Shown here one piece after another: positions 1 through 5,722 of a stretch of DNA of 10,503 nucleotides. Numbering within the stretch: position 1 is the stretch's first letter; the number at the start of each line of letters is the position of its first letter. The position numbers were made by a program, and so were the translations under genes. The stretch is from assembly GCA_040905505.1 (NCBI GenBank), contig JBBDRL010000025.1:1-10503 (forward strand), read 5' to 3'. The notes under the pieces were generated by a model. The model did no database searches, was not told the origin of the DNA, and worked only from the letters and a program-made list of their open reading frames with translations. This DNA comes from WHSP01 sp040905505. Lineage in GTDB: Bacteria; Gemmatimonadota; Gemmatimonadetes; Longimicrobiales; Longimicrobiaceae.

Positions 1-34
1 CAAACCCGCCACCCCCCGTGACGAGAACCTTCAC
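1..34 (-). CDS. Partial SDR-family nucleotide-sugar epimerase/dehydratase/reductase (N-terminus only)
   Basis: Only the first 11 codons lie in the window. They read MKVLVTGGGGF from a GTG start at 34, the classic first beta strand and glycine-rich NAD(P)-binding turn of extended short-chain dehydrogenases such as sugar-nucleotide epimerases. No other ATG, GTG or TTG lies in frame between this GTG and the in-frame stop at 92-94, so the start is forced. No clear Shine-Dalgarno precedes it. It lies downstream of gmd in the same direction, so a GDP-4-keto-6-deoxymannose reductase or GDP-fucose synthase is an attractive guess. Eleven residues cannot separate these from a UDP-sugar epimerase. Confidence 0.6.
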   Translation of the reverse strand, partial: MKVLVTGGGGF

Positions 35-160
35 CGGCGGTTTCTGACCCGAGCGGACTGCGTCATCCCTATCTGCACCTCGGTTCGCTGTTCATCACAC
101 CCCCTCCCCGCATCCGTCGTCTCCGTCACTTCTCCGGCCCCGCCGTCACCCCCCCGCTTC

Positions 161-251
161 CGTCATTCCCGCGAAGCGGGAATCCAGTACACTCTCCCGA
201 ATCACGGCAGGGTCACCATCCCACTGGATCCCCGCATTCGCGGGGAAGACG
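161..251. repeat. Palindromic inverted-repeat element
   Basis: Two arms of about 28 nt (161-188 and 223-251) are inverted copies with a few mismatches. Each arm is itself a small palindrome: CCCGCGAAGCGGG on the left and CCCCGCATTCGCGGGG on the right. The arms begin and end in GTCATTCCC / GGGGAAGAC-like sequence flanking ATCCAG / CTGGAT. Elements of this look are dispersed in many GC-rich genomes, which is known from general experience; copy number here cannot be seen. It could be a REP/MITE-like element or a transcript-end hairpin between gmd and the next gene. There is no ORF inside. Confidence 0.75.
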
Positions 252-275
252 ACCGCCGGCCGTGCCGCACACGCC

Positions 276-323
276 CCTCCGCCACCCATCACCTCCGCCA
301 CCCATCACCTCCGCCACCCGTCC
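276..323. repeat. Three tandem copies of a 16-bp unit
   Basis: The unit CCTCCGCCACCCATCA occurs at 276-291 and 292-307 exactly, and at 308-323 with two changes near its end. It is pyrimidine-rich on the plus strand, so the gmd-side transcript would carry G- and A-rich repeats. The 35-425 spacer holding it contains no ORF with coding character: only this array, the palindromic element before it and the 9-bp array after it. Confidence 0.85.
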
Positions 324-341
324 TCACGCGTCCCCTCCGTC

Positions 342-377
342 CCCTCCGCGCCCTCCGCGCCCTCCGCGCCCTCTGCG
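342..377. repeat. Four tandem copies of a 9-bp unit (CCCTCCGCG)
   Basis: Copies at 342-350, 351-359 and 360-368 are identical, and 369-377 has one change (CCCTCTGCG). Read on the minus strand this is GCAGAGGGCGCGGAGGG-type sequence, a low-complexity theme often seen between genes in GC-rich soil and marine bacteria. It lies 49 bp past the gmd stop codon in the direction of gmd transcription. Confidence 0.85.
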
Positions 378-425
378 GTAAACCGTTCCCGCACCCAGTC
401 ACCCACCAGCGTCACCTCCCGACAC

Positions 426-1418
426 TCACCCCGCCCCGCTATACGCCTCCATGTGCCGCACCCGCTTCAACCGATCGACATCCGCATCCACCATCATCCG
501 GATCAGCGCATCGAACCCCACCTCCGGCCGCCACGCCAGATCCTTCGCAGCCTTCCCCGAATCCCCGATCAACAGATCCACCTCCGCCGGCCTCATGAAC
601 CGCGGATCCTGCACCACGTAATCCCGCCACTCGAGCCCGACGTGCGAGAAGGCGACTTCCACGAGTTCCTCCACGCTGTGGGTCTCCCCCGTCGAGATCA
701 CATAGTCGTCCGGCTCGTCCCGCTGCAGCATCAGCCACATCGCGCGAACGTAATCACCGGCGTATCCCCAGTCCCGCTTCGCGTCCAGATTCCCCAGCCG
801 CAGCTCATCGGCCAGTCCCAACTTGATCCGCGCCGCCGCGTCGGTCACCTTCCGCGTGACGAACTCCATCCCTCGCCGCGGCGACTCGTGGTTGAAGAGG
901 ATCCCGCTCACCGCGAAAAGATCGTAGCTCTCGCGGTAATTCACCGTGATCCAGTGCCCGTAGACCTTCGCCACTCCGTACGGCGACCGCGGATAGAACG
1001 GCGTGTCCTCGCGCTGCGGAACCGCCTGGACCTTCCCGAACATCTCACTCGAGGACGCCTGATAGAAACGGATCCTGGGATCGAACGCCCGGACCGCATC
1101 GAGCAGGCGCGTCACGCCCAGGGCCGTGACTTCACCGGTAAGGATCGGCTGCGGCCACGATGTCTGCACGAACGACTGCGCCGCCAGATTGTAGACCTCG
1201 TCCGGCTCACACGCCTGCAGCGCGGCGAAAAGCGAGTTCTGATCGGTCAGGTCGCCGGAGATCAGCTCCAGCCGGTCCTGGATGTGTGCGATCCGCTCGA
1301 AATTCAGCGTCGAGCTCCGCCGCACCAGTCCGGCCACACGGTACCCCTTCTCCAGCAGGAGCTCCGCCAGGTAGCTCCCGTCCTGGCCCGTGATCCCTGT
1401 GATCAACGCTGTCTTCAT
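426..1418 (-). CDS. gmd: GDP-mannose 4,6-dehydratase
   Basis: This 330-residue protein converts GDP-D-mannose to GDP-4-keto-6-deoxy-D-mannose, the entry step to GDP-fucose, GDP-rhamnose and related deoxyhexoses. It is an NADP-dependent cytosolic extended SDR. The nucleotide-binding GxxGxxG is at residues 8-14 (GITGQDG). The active-site SSSE is at 122-125 and the YxxxK at Y147/K151. The RRSS segment (33-36) and the NHESPRRG segment (176-183) are strongly typical of Gmd. The length fits the shorter bacterial Gmd forms; E. coli Gmd is longer. The ATG at 1418 has an AGGGAG ribosome site 10 nt upstream (1429-1434) and a sigma70-like promoter before that. The next gene in the same direction is another SDR, and a GT4 glycosyltransferase lies nearby, consistent with surface glycan synthesis. 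Confidence 0.95.
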   Translation of the reverse strand: MKTALITGITGQDGSYLAELLLEKGYRVAGLVRRSSTLNFERIAHIQDRLELISGDLTDQNSLFAALQACEPDEVYNLAAQSFVQTSWPQPILTGEVTALGVTRLLDAVRAFDPRIRFYQASSSEMFGKVQAVPQREDTPFYPRSPYGVAKVYGHWITVNYRESYDLFAVSGILFNHESPRRGMEFVTRKVTDAAARIKLGLADELRLGNLDAKRDWGYAGDYVRAMWLMLQRDEPDDYVISTGETHSVEELVEVAFSHVGLEWRDYVVQDPRFMRPAEVDLLIGDSGKAAKDLAWRPEVGFDALIRMMVDADVDRLKRVRHMEAYSGAG

Positions 1419-1474
1419 GCGGCCGCTTCTCCCTGCAAAACCACGCGTTTATCGGCATTCTCTAGGAACGGTCC

Positions 1475-1503
1475 AACGTACGAGCGGCTATCCACAGTGT
1501 CAA
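1475..1503 (-). promoter_or_regulatory. Sigma70-like promoter for gmd
   Basis: On the minus strand a perfect TTGACA (-35, 1498-1503) is followed after exactly 17 bp by TACGTT (-10, 1475-1480). The -10 is weak, matching three of six consensus bases. Transcription would start near 1468, giving a leader of about 50 nt before the gmd ATG. The call rests on motif and position only. Confidence 0.5.
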
Positions 1504-1560
1504 CGCGCCGCCGGCCGACCGGCCGCCCAGCCGCACGCGCGGACGCGCGGCACTTTCGAC

Positions 1561-1590
1561 TTGACCTGGGTCGTCCGCTGCCGCTAAATT
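1561..1590 (+). promoter_or_regulatory. Sigma70-like promoter for rpmB
   Basis: TTGACC (-35, 1561-1566) and TAAATT (-10, 1585-1590) are separated by 18 bp, immediately upstream of rpmB. A start near 1597 leaves a leader of about 33 nt containing an AGGATAGGAA ribosome site (1613-1622). It is arranged back-to-back with the gmd promoter within about 115 bp. Confidence 0.55.
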
Positions 1591-1629
1591 GAGAGATTGC
1601 TCTCTTCGACTCAGGATAGGAACGAAATC

Positions 1630-1824
1630 ATGGCCGCTGTGTGCGCCGTTTGCGGGAAAGGGCCCCGCGTAGGAAACAACGTCAGCCACGCCAACAATCG
1701 CACCCGGCGTCGCTGGCTCCCGAATCTCCAGTCCGCCCGCATCGTGACCGAGAACGGCACGCGCAAGCGCGTGCGGGTCTGCACCTCCTGCATCTCGGCG
1801 GGGAAGATCCGGAAGGCCGGCTGA
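1630..1824 (+). CDS. rpmB: Large ribosomal subunit protein bL28, zinc-binding form
   Basis: This 64-residue protein of the 50S subunit begins MAAVCAVCGKGPRVGNNVSH, a standard bL28 start. The zinc ribbon is complete: C5-x2-C8 and C51-x2-C54. The middle holds the typical RTRRRWLPNLQ segment. The ATG at 1630 is chosen over an upstream in-frame ATG at 1597. The family N-terminus starts here, and an AGGA-containing ribosome site lies 8-14 nt before it. The gene stands alone; rpmG, often its partner, does not follow. It converges on the glycosyltransferase with only 20 bp between stop codons, and no clear terminator is visible there. Confidence 0.97.
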   Translation: MAAVCAVCGKGPRVGNNVSHANNRTRRRWLPNLQSARIVTENGTRKRVRVCTSCISAGKIRKAG

Positions 1825-1844
1825 CCGTCGGCTACCTTTCCGGT

Positions 1845-2948
1845 TCAGATTCCCAGGGTGGCCCGGATCACTCGATCCGTCCTCTCCGCCGCCCGATCCC
1901 AGTTGAACCCTTCGGCGTGCCTCCTGGCATGCTCACGTCGTTCCCGAGACGGGGGCTCCGAAGCAACCGCTCGCATTTCACGCGCGAGCGCCGCTGCGTC
2001 ATGAGGATCGAAGTACCGAACCGCGTCCCCACAGACCTCCGGCATTGAAGCGGCGTCCGCCACGATCGTCGGGCATCCGGCGGCCATCGCCTCGAGGGGG
2101 GGAAGACCGAACCCTTCGTACAGCGACGGAAAGACGAGCGCCGTAGCGCCAGCCACGAGGCTTTGCAGCTCCTCGTCCTCCAGCACTCCGGTGAACCGAA
2201 CCCGGTCGGCCATGCTCGCGGCCAGTGCGGTCGCTTCCGGATCTCCGACGATCAGTCCATCCCTCCGCCCCACCAGCAGCAGATCTTCGTCGAGCTCATC
2301 CTCGACCTGCGCAAAGGCCTCCAGAAGCGTTCGCAGGTTCTTGTGCGGCTTGATGTTCCCCACGTGGATGAAATACGGCCGATCAGGGCTCGGTCGCTCC
2401 CTGGCGGCGGCCGCTGACCACGACGCGTCCACACCGATGTGAATCACCTCCGGCTGGGCGCGAGGCGTACCCACGAGTCTGAGGAACTCGCGCCGTGTGA
2501 ACTCCGAGTCCATGATGATTGCGTCGGCACGCCGCCGCACCATCTGAAACATCGTCCGCGCATAGAGGCGCGCGGCGGGGCCGGGGAGCATCCGCGAGAG
2601 TGCGAGGTGGCAGACGTCGTGGACGGTGACGAGAAGGGGGCCGCGCCGCAGGAGCGGGATCACGTAGTGCGGAGACCAGAAGAGGTCGGTTCCTCGCGGC
2701 GTGGCGGCGCTCAGCGCGAACTGCTCGCGGATGGAATACAGCGGCGCGTCGCATTCCACGATCCGGACGTTCGCCATCTTTTCCCATCCGCGATCCCGCA
2801 CCAACTCCGGGCGAGCGAGCAGTACGAAGTCGATATCCGGGCCGCGTAACGCAAGGCGAGGAAGCAGCTGCTTCAGGTAGGTGCCGACCCCGGACGCATC
2901 GATCATTCGCGCGTCGACCGCCACCGTCGGGGTGCTGCCCATCGTCAC
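1845..2948 (-). CDS. GT4-type (GT-B fold) glycosyltransferase, probably hexosyl/mannosyl
   Basis: This 367-residue retaining glycosyltransferase of the large GT-B family has two Rossmann-like halves. The N-terminal acceptor half shows the SGVGTY loop (19-24). The C-terminal donor half opens with the GNIKPHKNL segment (197-205), which contacts the sugar nucleotide. It carries the hallmark E-x7-E (E278 to E286 in EGFGLPPLE). No signal peptide or membrane span is evident, so it would act at the cytoplasmic face on a lipid-linked glycan. The sequence resembles mannosyltransferases of O-antigen and exopolysaccharide clusters, but the donor cannot be assigned. The start is a GTG at 2948: a GGGAGG ribosome site sits 11 nt upstream, whereas the nearby in-frame ATG at 2942 would be spaced too far. 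Using the ATG would shorten the product by two residues. Confidence 0.9.
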   Translation of the reverse strand: MTMGSTPTVAVDARMIDASGVGTYLKQLLPRLALRGPDIDFVLLARPELVRDRGWEKMANVRIVECDAPLYSIREQFALSAATPRGTDLFWSPHYVIPLLRRGPLLVTVHDVCHLALSRMLPGPAARLYARTMFQMVRRRADAIIMDSEFTRREFLRLVGTPRAQPEVIHIGVDASWSAAAARERPSPDRPYFIHVGNIKPHKNLRTLLEAFAQVEDELDEDLLLVGRRDGLIVGDPEATALAASMADRVRFTGVLEDEELQSLVAGATALVFPSLYEGFGLPPLEAMAAGCPTIVADAASMPEVCGDAVRYFDPHDAAALAREMRAVASEPPSRERREHARRHAEGFNWDRAAERTDRVIRATLGI

Positions 2949-3278
2949 TTCGCTACCCCTCCCGCACCAGACAGCGGGCGCTCGAGTATCTCATGTCGCA
3001 ACCATTTAGACCCTCCGGGGGACTCGGTCAAGCGAGCACCGGCCTCACGTGCGGTGACGCTTTCCTGCTCGCGTTGGACTCGGTGCATGGCCCCGCTTGC
3101 CACGCCTGTCATATTGTGAATGTGCCCGCCCCGTCCGCCTTCGCAGCCTTGAGAGTCTTTCGCCCGCATTCCATTCCAGTGAGACGCTGGTACATTGACG
3201 CGGCCATTCTCCGCCTGGGCAGGCGCGACTCGTCAACGCCGGTGCCGGCCAGCCAGTGAACTGAGACAGCCAGGATCG
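2949..3278. other. 330-bp divergent spacer between the glycosyltransferase and lhgO
   Basis: No ORF with family-like content is present. The left part carries a good minus-strand promoter for the glycosyltransferase (3003-3031). No convincing sigma70 promoter for lhgO was found. TTGACG at 3195-3200 and AT-richer CATATTGTG near 3110-3118 are possible pieces without properly spaced partners. An AGGA at 3272-3275 serves lhgO. Confidence 0.6.
3003..3031 (-). promoter_or_regulatory. Sigma70-like promoter for the glycosyltransferase
   Basis: On the minus strand TTGACC (3026-3031) and TAAATG (3003-3008) are 17 bp apart. The pair closely resembles the rpmB promoter (TTGACC and TAAATT). The start point would be near 2996, about 47 nt before the GTG start codon. 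The spacer between the boxes holds a GC-rich palindrome-like CCCCCGGAGGG. Confidence 0.5.
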
Positions 3279-4490
3279 ATGCAATACCGCGTGATCATCA
3301 TCGGCGGCGGGCTGGTGGGGCTCGCGACCGCCTACCGCTACCTGCAGCGCCACCCCGGCTCTGACGTGCTCGTCGTCGAGAAGGAGGACGCCGTCGGCCT
3401 CCACCAGAGCGGCCGCAACAGCGGCGTCCTGCACGCGGGGCTCCACTACCGCCCCGGCTCGCTGAAGGCGCGTCTCGCCGTCTCGGGGATCCGGCAGATG
3501 ACGGCCTTCTGCGAAGAACACGGCATCGCTCACGAGATCTGCGGCAAGCTGGTCGTCGCGACCACGGCTGCCGAGATTCCGCGACTGCAGGAGCTTGAGC
3601 GACGCGGCGGCGAGAATGGACTGCGCGGGCTGCGCTCGCTCGGACCCGAGGAGGCTGCCGAGATCGAGCCGAACGTCGACTGCCTGGCCGCTCTTCATGT
3701 GCCGGAGGAAGGGATCGTCGATTTCCGGGCAGTCTGCCGGGCTCTCGCGTCCGAGATCCAGCGCTTGGGCGGCGAAGTCCGAACCGGCACGCGCGTCGTG
3801 GACATTCGCCGCAGCGGTAGCGCCTGGACCGTCGCGTGCGACACGGATGATCTCGAGGCGCGTACGATCGTCAACTGCGCCGGGCTCCATGCGGACCGGA
3901 TCGCGCGGCTCGCCGGCGAACGGCCGCGCATGCGCATCATTCCGTTCCGTGGGGAATACTACCAGCTCCGTCCCGAACGTCGCCACCTCGTGCGCCACCT
4001 CGTCTACCCGGTTCCGGATCCCGCCTTTCCGTTCCTCGGCGTACACCTCACGCGGGGCGTCTCTGGAGCCGTCGAGGCAGGGCCCAACGCCGTGCTCGCA
4101 ATGGCGCGGGAAGGCTATGATTGGCGGACTGTGGTTCCACGCGACCTGCTCGAGAGCATCACGTCCATCGGCCTGATCCGATTCCTCCTGCGCTACCCAC
4201 GCGCCAGCATCGAAGAGGTGCGGCGTTCCTTTTCCAAGTCACGCTTCCTCGCGGCCCTGCAGCGCCTCGTACCCGCGATCGAGCTGGACGACCTGGTCCG
4301 AGATCACGAGCACCTTTCGGGCGTCCGGGCGCAGGCCGTCCTGCCCACGGGCGAGCTCGTGCAGGATTTCCACCTGCTCCGAACCCCGGGCGCGGTCCAC
4401 GTCCTCAATGCACCGAGCCCCGCCGCGACCGCGGCTCTCTCGATCGGGGAGGAGATAGGGCGGGAACTGGAGTTAACAGTTAACAGTTAG
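3279..4490 (+). CDS. lhgO: L-2-hydroxyglutarate oxidase/dehydrogenase (FAD-dependent)
   Basis: This 403-residue flavoprotein oxidises L-2-hydroxyglutarate, a side product of central metabolism and lysine/glutarate breakdown, to 2-oxoglutarate; in E. coli it feeds electrons to quinone. It belongs to the DAO/GlpD-like FAD-dependent family. The dinucleotide-binding GGGLVG is at 9-14, with the ribose-binding acid at E34 (VLVVEKE). The family-specific HQSGRNSGVLHAGLHY follows at 42-57. The GVRAQ segment (348-352) and the LNAPSPAATA segment (376-385) near the end are typical of LhgO. ATG 3279 has AGGA close upstream (3 nt spacing, tight). An in-frame ATG at 3195 would add 28 non-family residues. 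The last codons (LTVNS and TAG) are made of TTAACAG heptamer repeats, so the natural C-terminus has been replaced or extended by repeat sequence. Confidence 0.92.
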   Translation: MQYRVIIIGGGLVGLATAYRYLQRHPGSDVLVVEKEDAVGLHQSGRNSGVLHAGLHYRPGSLKARLAVSGIRQMTAFCEEHGIAHEICGKLVVATTAAEIPRLQELERRGGENGLRGLRSLGPEEAAEIEPNVDCLAALHVPEEGIVDFRAVCRALASEIQRLGGEVRTGTRVVDIRRSGSAWTVACDTDDLEARTIVNCAGLHADRIARLAGERPRMRIIPFRGEYYQLRPERRHLVRHLVYPVPDPAFPFLGVHLTRGVSGAVEAGPNAVLAMAREGYDWRTVVPRDLLESITSIGLIRFLLRYPRASIEEVRRSFSKSRFLAALQRLVPAIELDDLVRDHEHLSGVRAQAVLPTGELVQDFHLLRTPGAVHVLNAPSPAATAALSIGEEIGRELELTVNS

Positions 4491-4601
4491 GAGTTAAGAG
4501 TTCCCGACTGACGGGCGAAATTTCGGCTTCCGGCCACCCGCGGCCGTCGTTCCTGTTGACTCTCAACAGTTAACTCTTAACTCGCGAATAACTCTTAACT
4601 C
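4470..4601. repeat. Inverted heptamer array (TTAACAG / TTAAGAG type)
   Basis: The left side has four 7-bp units at 4473-4500: TTAACAG, TTAACAG, TTAGGAG, TTAAGAG. The right side carries the reverse complements with 7-bp phase (CTGTTGA, CTCTCAA, CAGTTAA, CTCTTAA at 4553-4580, then CTCTTAA again at 4592-4598). A perfect 12-bp pairing joins 4491-4502 to 4572-4583. A 13-bp pairing with one mismatch joins 4470-4482 to 4589-4601. The array covers the lhgO stop codon and the gap up to the minus-strand operon terminator, so it could fold at the 3' end of the lhgO transcript. Confidence 0.85.
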
Positions 4602-4604
4602 ACG

Positions 4605-4634
4605 AAAAGAGCCGCCCGGTCTCCCAGGCGGCTC
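4605..4634 (-). terminator. Intrinsic terminator of the minus-strand ribosomal operon
   Basis: Read on the minus strand, a perfect 8-bp stem GAGCCGCC / GGCGGCTC with a 10-nt loop (4609-4634) is followed directly by TTTT (4605-4608). It lies 38 bp past the stop codon of the gene at 4673-5191. It is the first clear terminator after rplQ, which supports joint transcription of that gene with the ribosomal cluster. Confidence 0.75.
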
Positions 4635-4672
4635 CCTCGAACAAAACTCTCCAACCTACACAATCCCGACCC

Positions 4673-5191
4673 TTACTGCTCCACCCCCGTCACTCGCAGA
4701 TAATGCGTCGCGAATGACGCCTCGTCCCGCGCCTGCTCGCGGATGGCCTGCGTCTGGACCCACTGGTCGAGCTCGGCGTCCGTCACCTCCTCGACCGTCC
4801 CTTCGAAGGTCGCCGTCGCGTCGGCGTTCAGCCACGATGGGTCACCCGTCTCGGGTGCGAGGATCATCAGGAACGGGTTCGCGCCAGGGACGTCGGCCCA
4901 GAACCCGCGATTGCCCAGCACCGCGGCCACGTCGACGCTGTCGACGCGGATCTCACGCCCGGCGAACGCATCGGGCGTAGCGCCGACCGCCGACAGCTCG
5001 ACCGCCTCGACGGTGCTCGCTTCTTCCTCGACCTCCGTGGTGTCCACGGCGGCCTCGGTGATGACCTCGGTCGTGGTCTCCTGGGTCATGAAGAGCCAGG
5101 CCATGAGGGCCAGGATCGCGACGACCGCCGCGACAGCCCAGACCGCGGTCAGGTTTCCGCCCGATTTCTTCTCTACTCTGATGTCCGCCAT
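4673..5191 (-). CDS. Small single-pass membrane protein of unknown function downstream of rplQ
   Basis: This 172-residue protein is not recognised. It has a short N-terminal cytoplasmic stretch with KK and one strong hydrophobic segment at about 14-35 (AVWAVAAVVAILALMAWLF). A Thr/Glu/Val-rich acidic linker (38-65) follows, and then a compact domain of about 100 residues with alternating beta-like stretches (GREIRVDSVDVAAVLG, 78-93; ATFEGTVEEV, 127-136), a helix (138-158) and a last strand. The topology suggests a membrane anchor with the C-terminal domain outside. The beta-rich pattern could be OB-fold-like, which is a guess. It starts 24 bp after the rplQ stop, with GGAA a few bases before the ATG, and is followed by the operon terminator, so it is probably cotranscribed with rplQ. 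Linkage of such a protein to the alpha operon is unusual. Confidence 0.8.
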   Translation of the reverse strand: MADIRVEKKSGGNLTAVWAVAAVVAILALMAWLFMTQETTTEVITEAAVDTTEVEEEASTVEAVELSAVGATPDAFAGREIRVDSVDVAAVLGNRGFWADVPGANPFLMILAPETGDPSWLNADATATFEGTVEEVTDAELDQWVQTQAIREQARDEASFATHYLRVTGVEQ

Positions 5192-5215
5192 TCGTGATTC
5201 CGGGTTCGGGTGAGG

Positions 5216-5572
5216 CTATCGTTCGACCAGTTCGATCAGGGCCATCTCTGCCCCGTCGCCCTGTCGATGTCCGAGCTTCAGCACCCGGGTGTATCCACCC
5301 GGACGTTCGGCGAAGCGCGGTCCGATCGAGTCGAAGAGCGAGAAGAGTATATCTTTGTCATGGATCTTCCTCGCCGCAAGACGGCGAGAATGAAGATCTC
5401 CGCGCTTCGCCAGCGTGATCAGCCTCTCCGCGAACGGCCGAAGCTCCTTCGCCTTGGCCGTCGTCGTATGGATCCGGCCATGCTGAAACAGGCTCATCGC
5501 CATGTTCCGGAGAAGCGCCTCCCGGTGGCTCGCCGTCCGGCTCAGCTGCCGGCCCTTCTTACGGTGTCGCAT
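5216..5572 (-). CDS. rplQ: Large ribosomal subunit protein bL17
   Basis: This 118-residue 50S protein sits near the exit tunnel. It begins MRHRKKGRQLSRTASHREAL, the invariant bL17 N-terminus. A central basic helical region (33-75) follows, and the GGYTRVLKLGHRQGDGAEMALIEL block (92-115) closes the fold. The start is ATG 5572, with an AGGGGG ribosome site at 5582-5587, 9 nt upstream. An in-frame ATG at 5632 would add 20 residues encoded by the GGGAATA repeat array and is rejected. As in most bacteria the gene follows rpoA, but here a hairpin-forming repeat fills the gap. Confidence 0.97.
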   Translation of the reverse strand: MRHRKKGRQLSRTASHREALLRNMAMSLFQHGRIHTTTAKAKELRPFAERLITLAKRGDLHSRRLAARKIHDKDILFSLFDSIGPRFAERPGGYTRVLKLGHRQGDGAEMALIELVER

Positions 5573-5590
5573 TTCTGTATGCCCCCTGTT

Positions 5591-5722
5591 AAAGCAGGGA
5601 ATAGGGAATAGGGAATAGGGAATAGCAAACAAAAGCTCCCCACATTTGATCTCCGCTCGGGAGGTCGGGAATCGGGAGCCGGGCTGGCTATTCCCTACTC
5701 CCTATTCCCTATTCCCTGCTTT
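5591..5722. repeat. Near-perfect 36-bp inverted repeat built of GGGAATA heptamers, filling the rpoA-rplQ gap
   Basis: The left arm 5591-5626 contains four exact GGGAATA units (5597-5624). The right arm 5687-5722 contains the reverse complements TATTCCC, TACTCCC, TATTCCC, TATTCCC (5689-5716). The two 36-nt arms pair with a single mismatch, leaving a 60-nt loop that itself contains degenerate GGGAATC/GGGAGCC units. The right arm touches the rpoA stop codon (5722-5724). The left arm ends 4 bp before the rplQ ribosome-binding G-run. In the rpoA-rplQ mRNA this would be a very stable hairpin. Confidence 0.92.

Noticed and set aside
161..251. Insertion sequence ends
   Set aside because: There is no transposase ORF and the whole element is only 91 bp; at most it is a non-autonomous palindromic element, and no target duplication could be shown.
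453..1592. Long plus-strand ORF opposite gmd (379 codons)
   Set aside because: It is antisense to an unmistakable Gmd, is rich in Arg, His, Pro and Leu as expected of a GC-rich shadow frame, and has no family features.
3191..3200. lhgO promoter using TACATT or TTGACG
   Set aside because: No partner hexamer lies at 16-18 bp for either box.
3045..4046. Long minus-strand ORF opposite lhgO (333 codons)
   Set aside because: It overlaps the well-supported LhgO frame, shows shadow-like composition and lacks a recognisable domain.
5573..5632. N-terminal extension of L17 from an upstream ATG
   Set aside because: The extra 20 residues are translations of the GGGAATA array, and the proper ribosome site and invariant MRHRK start lie at 5572.
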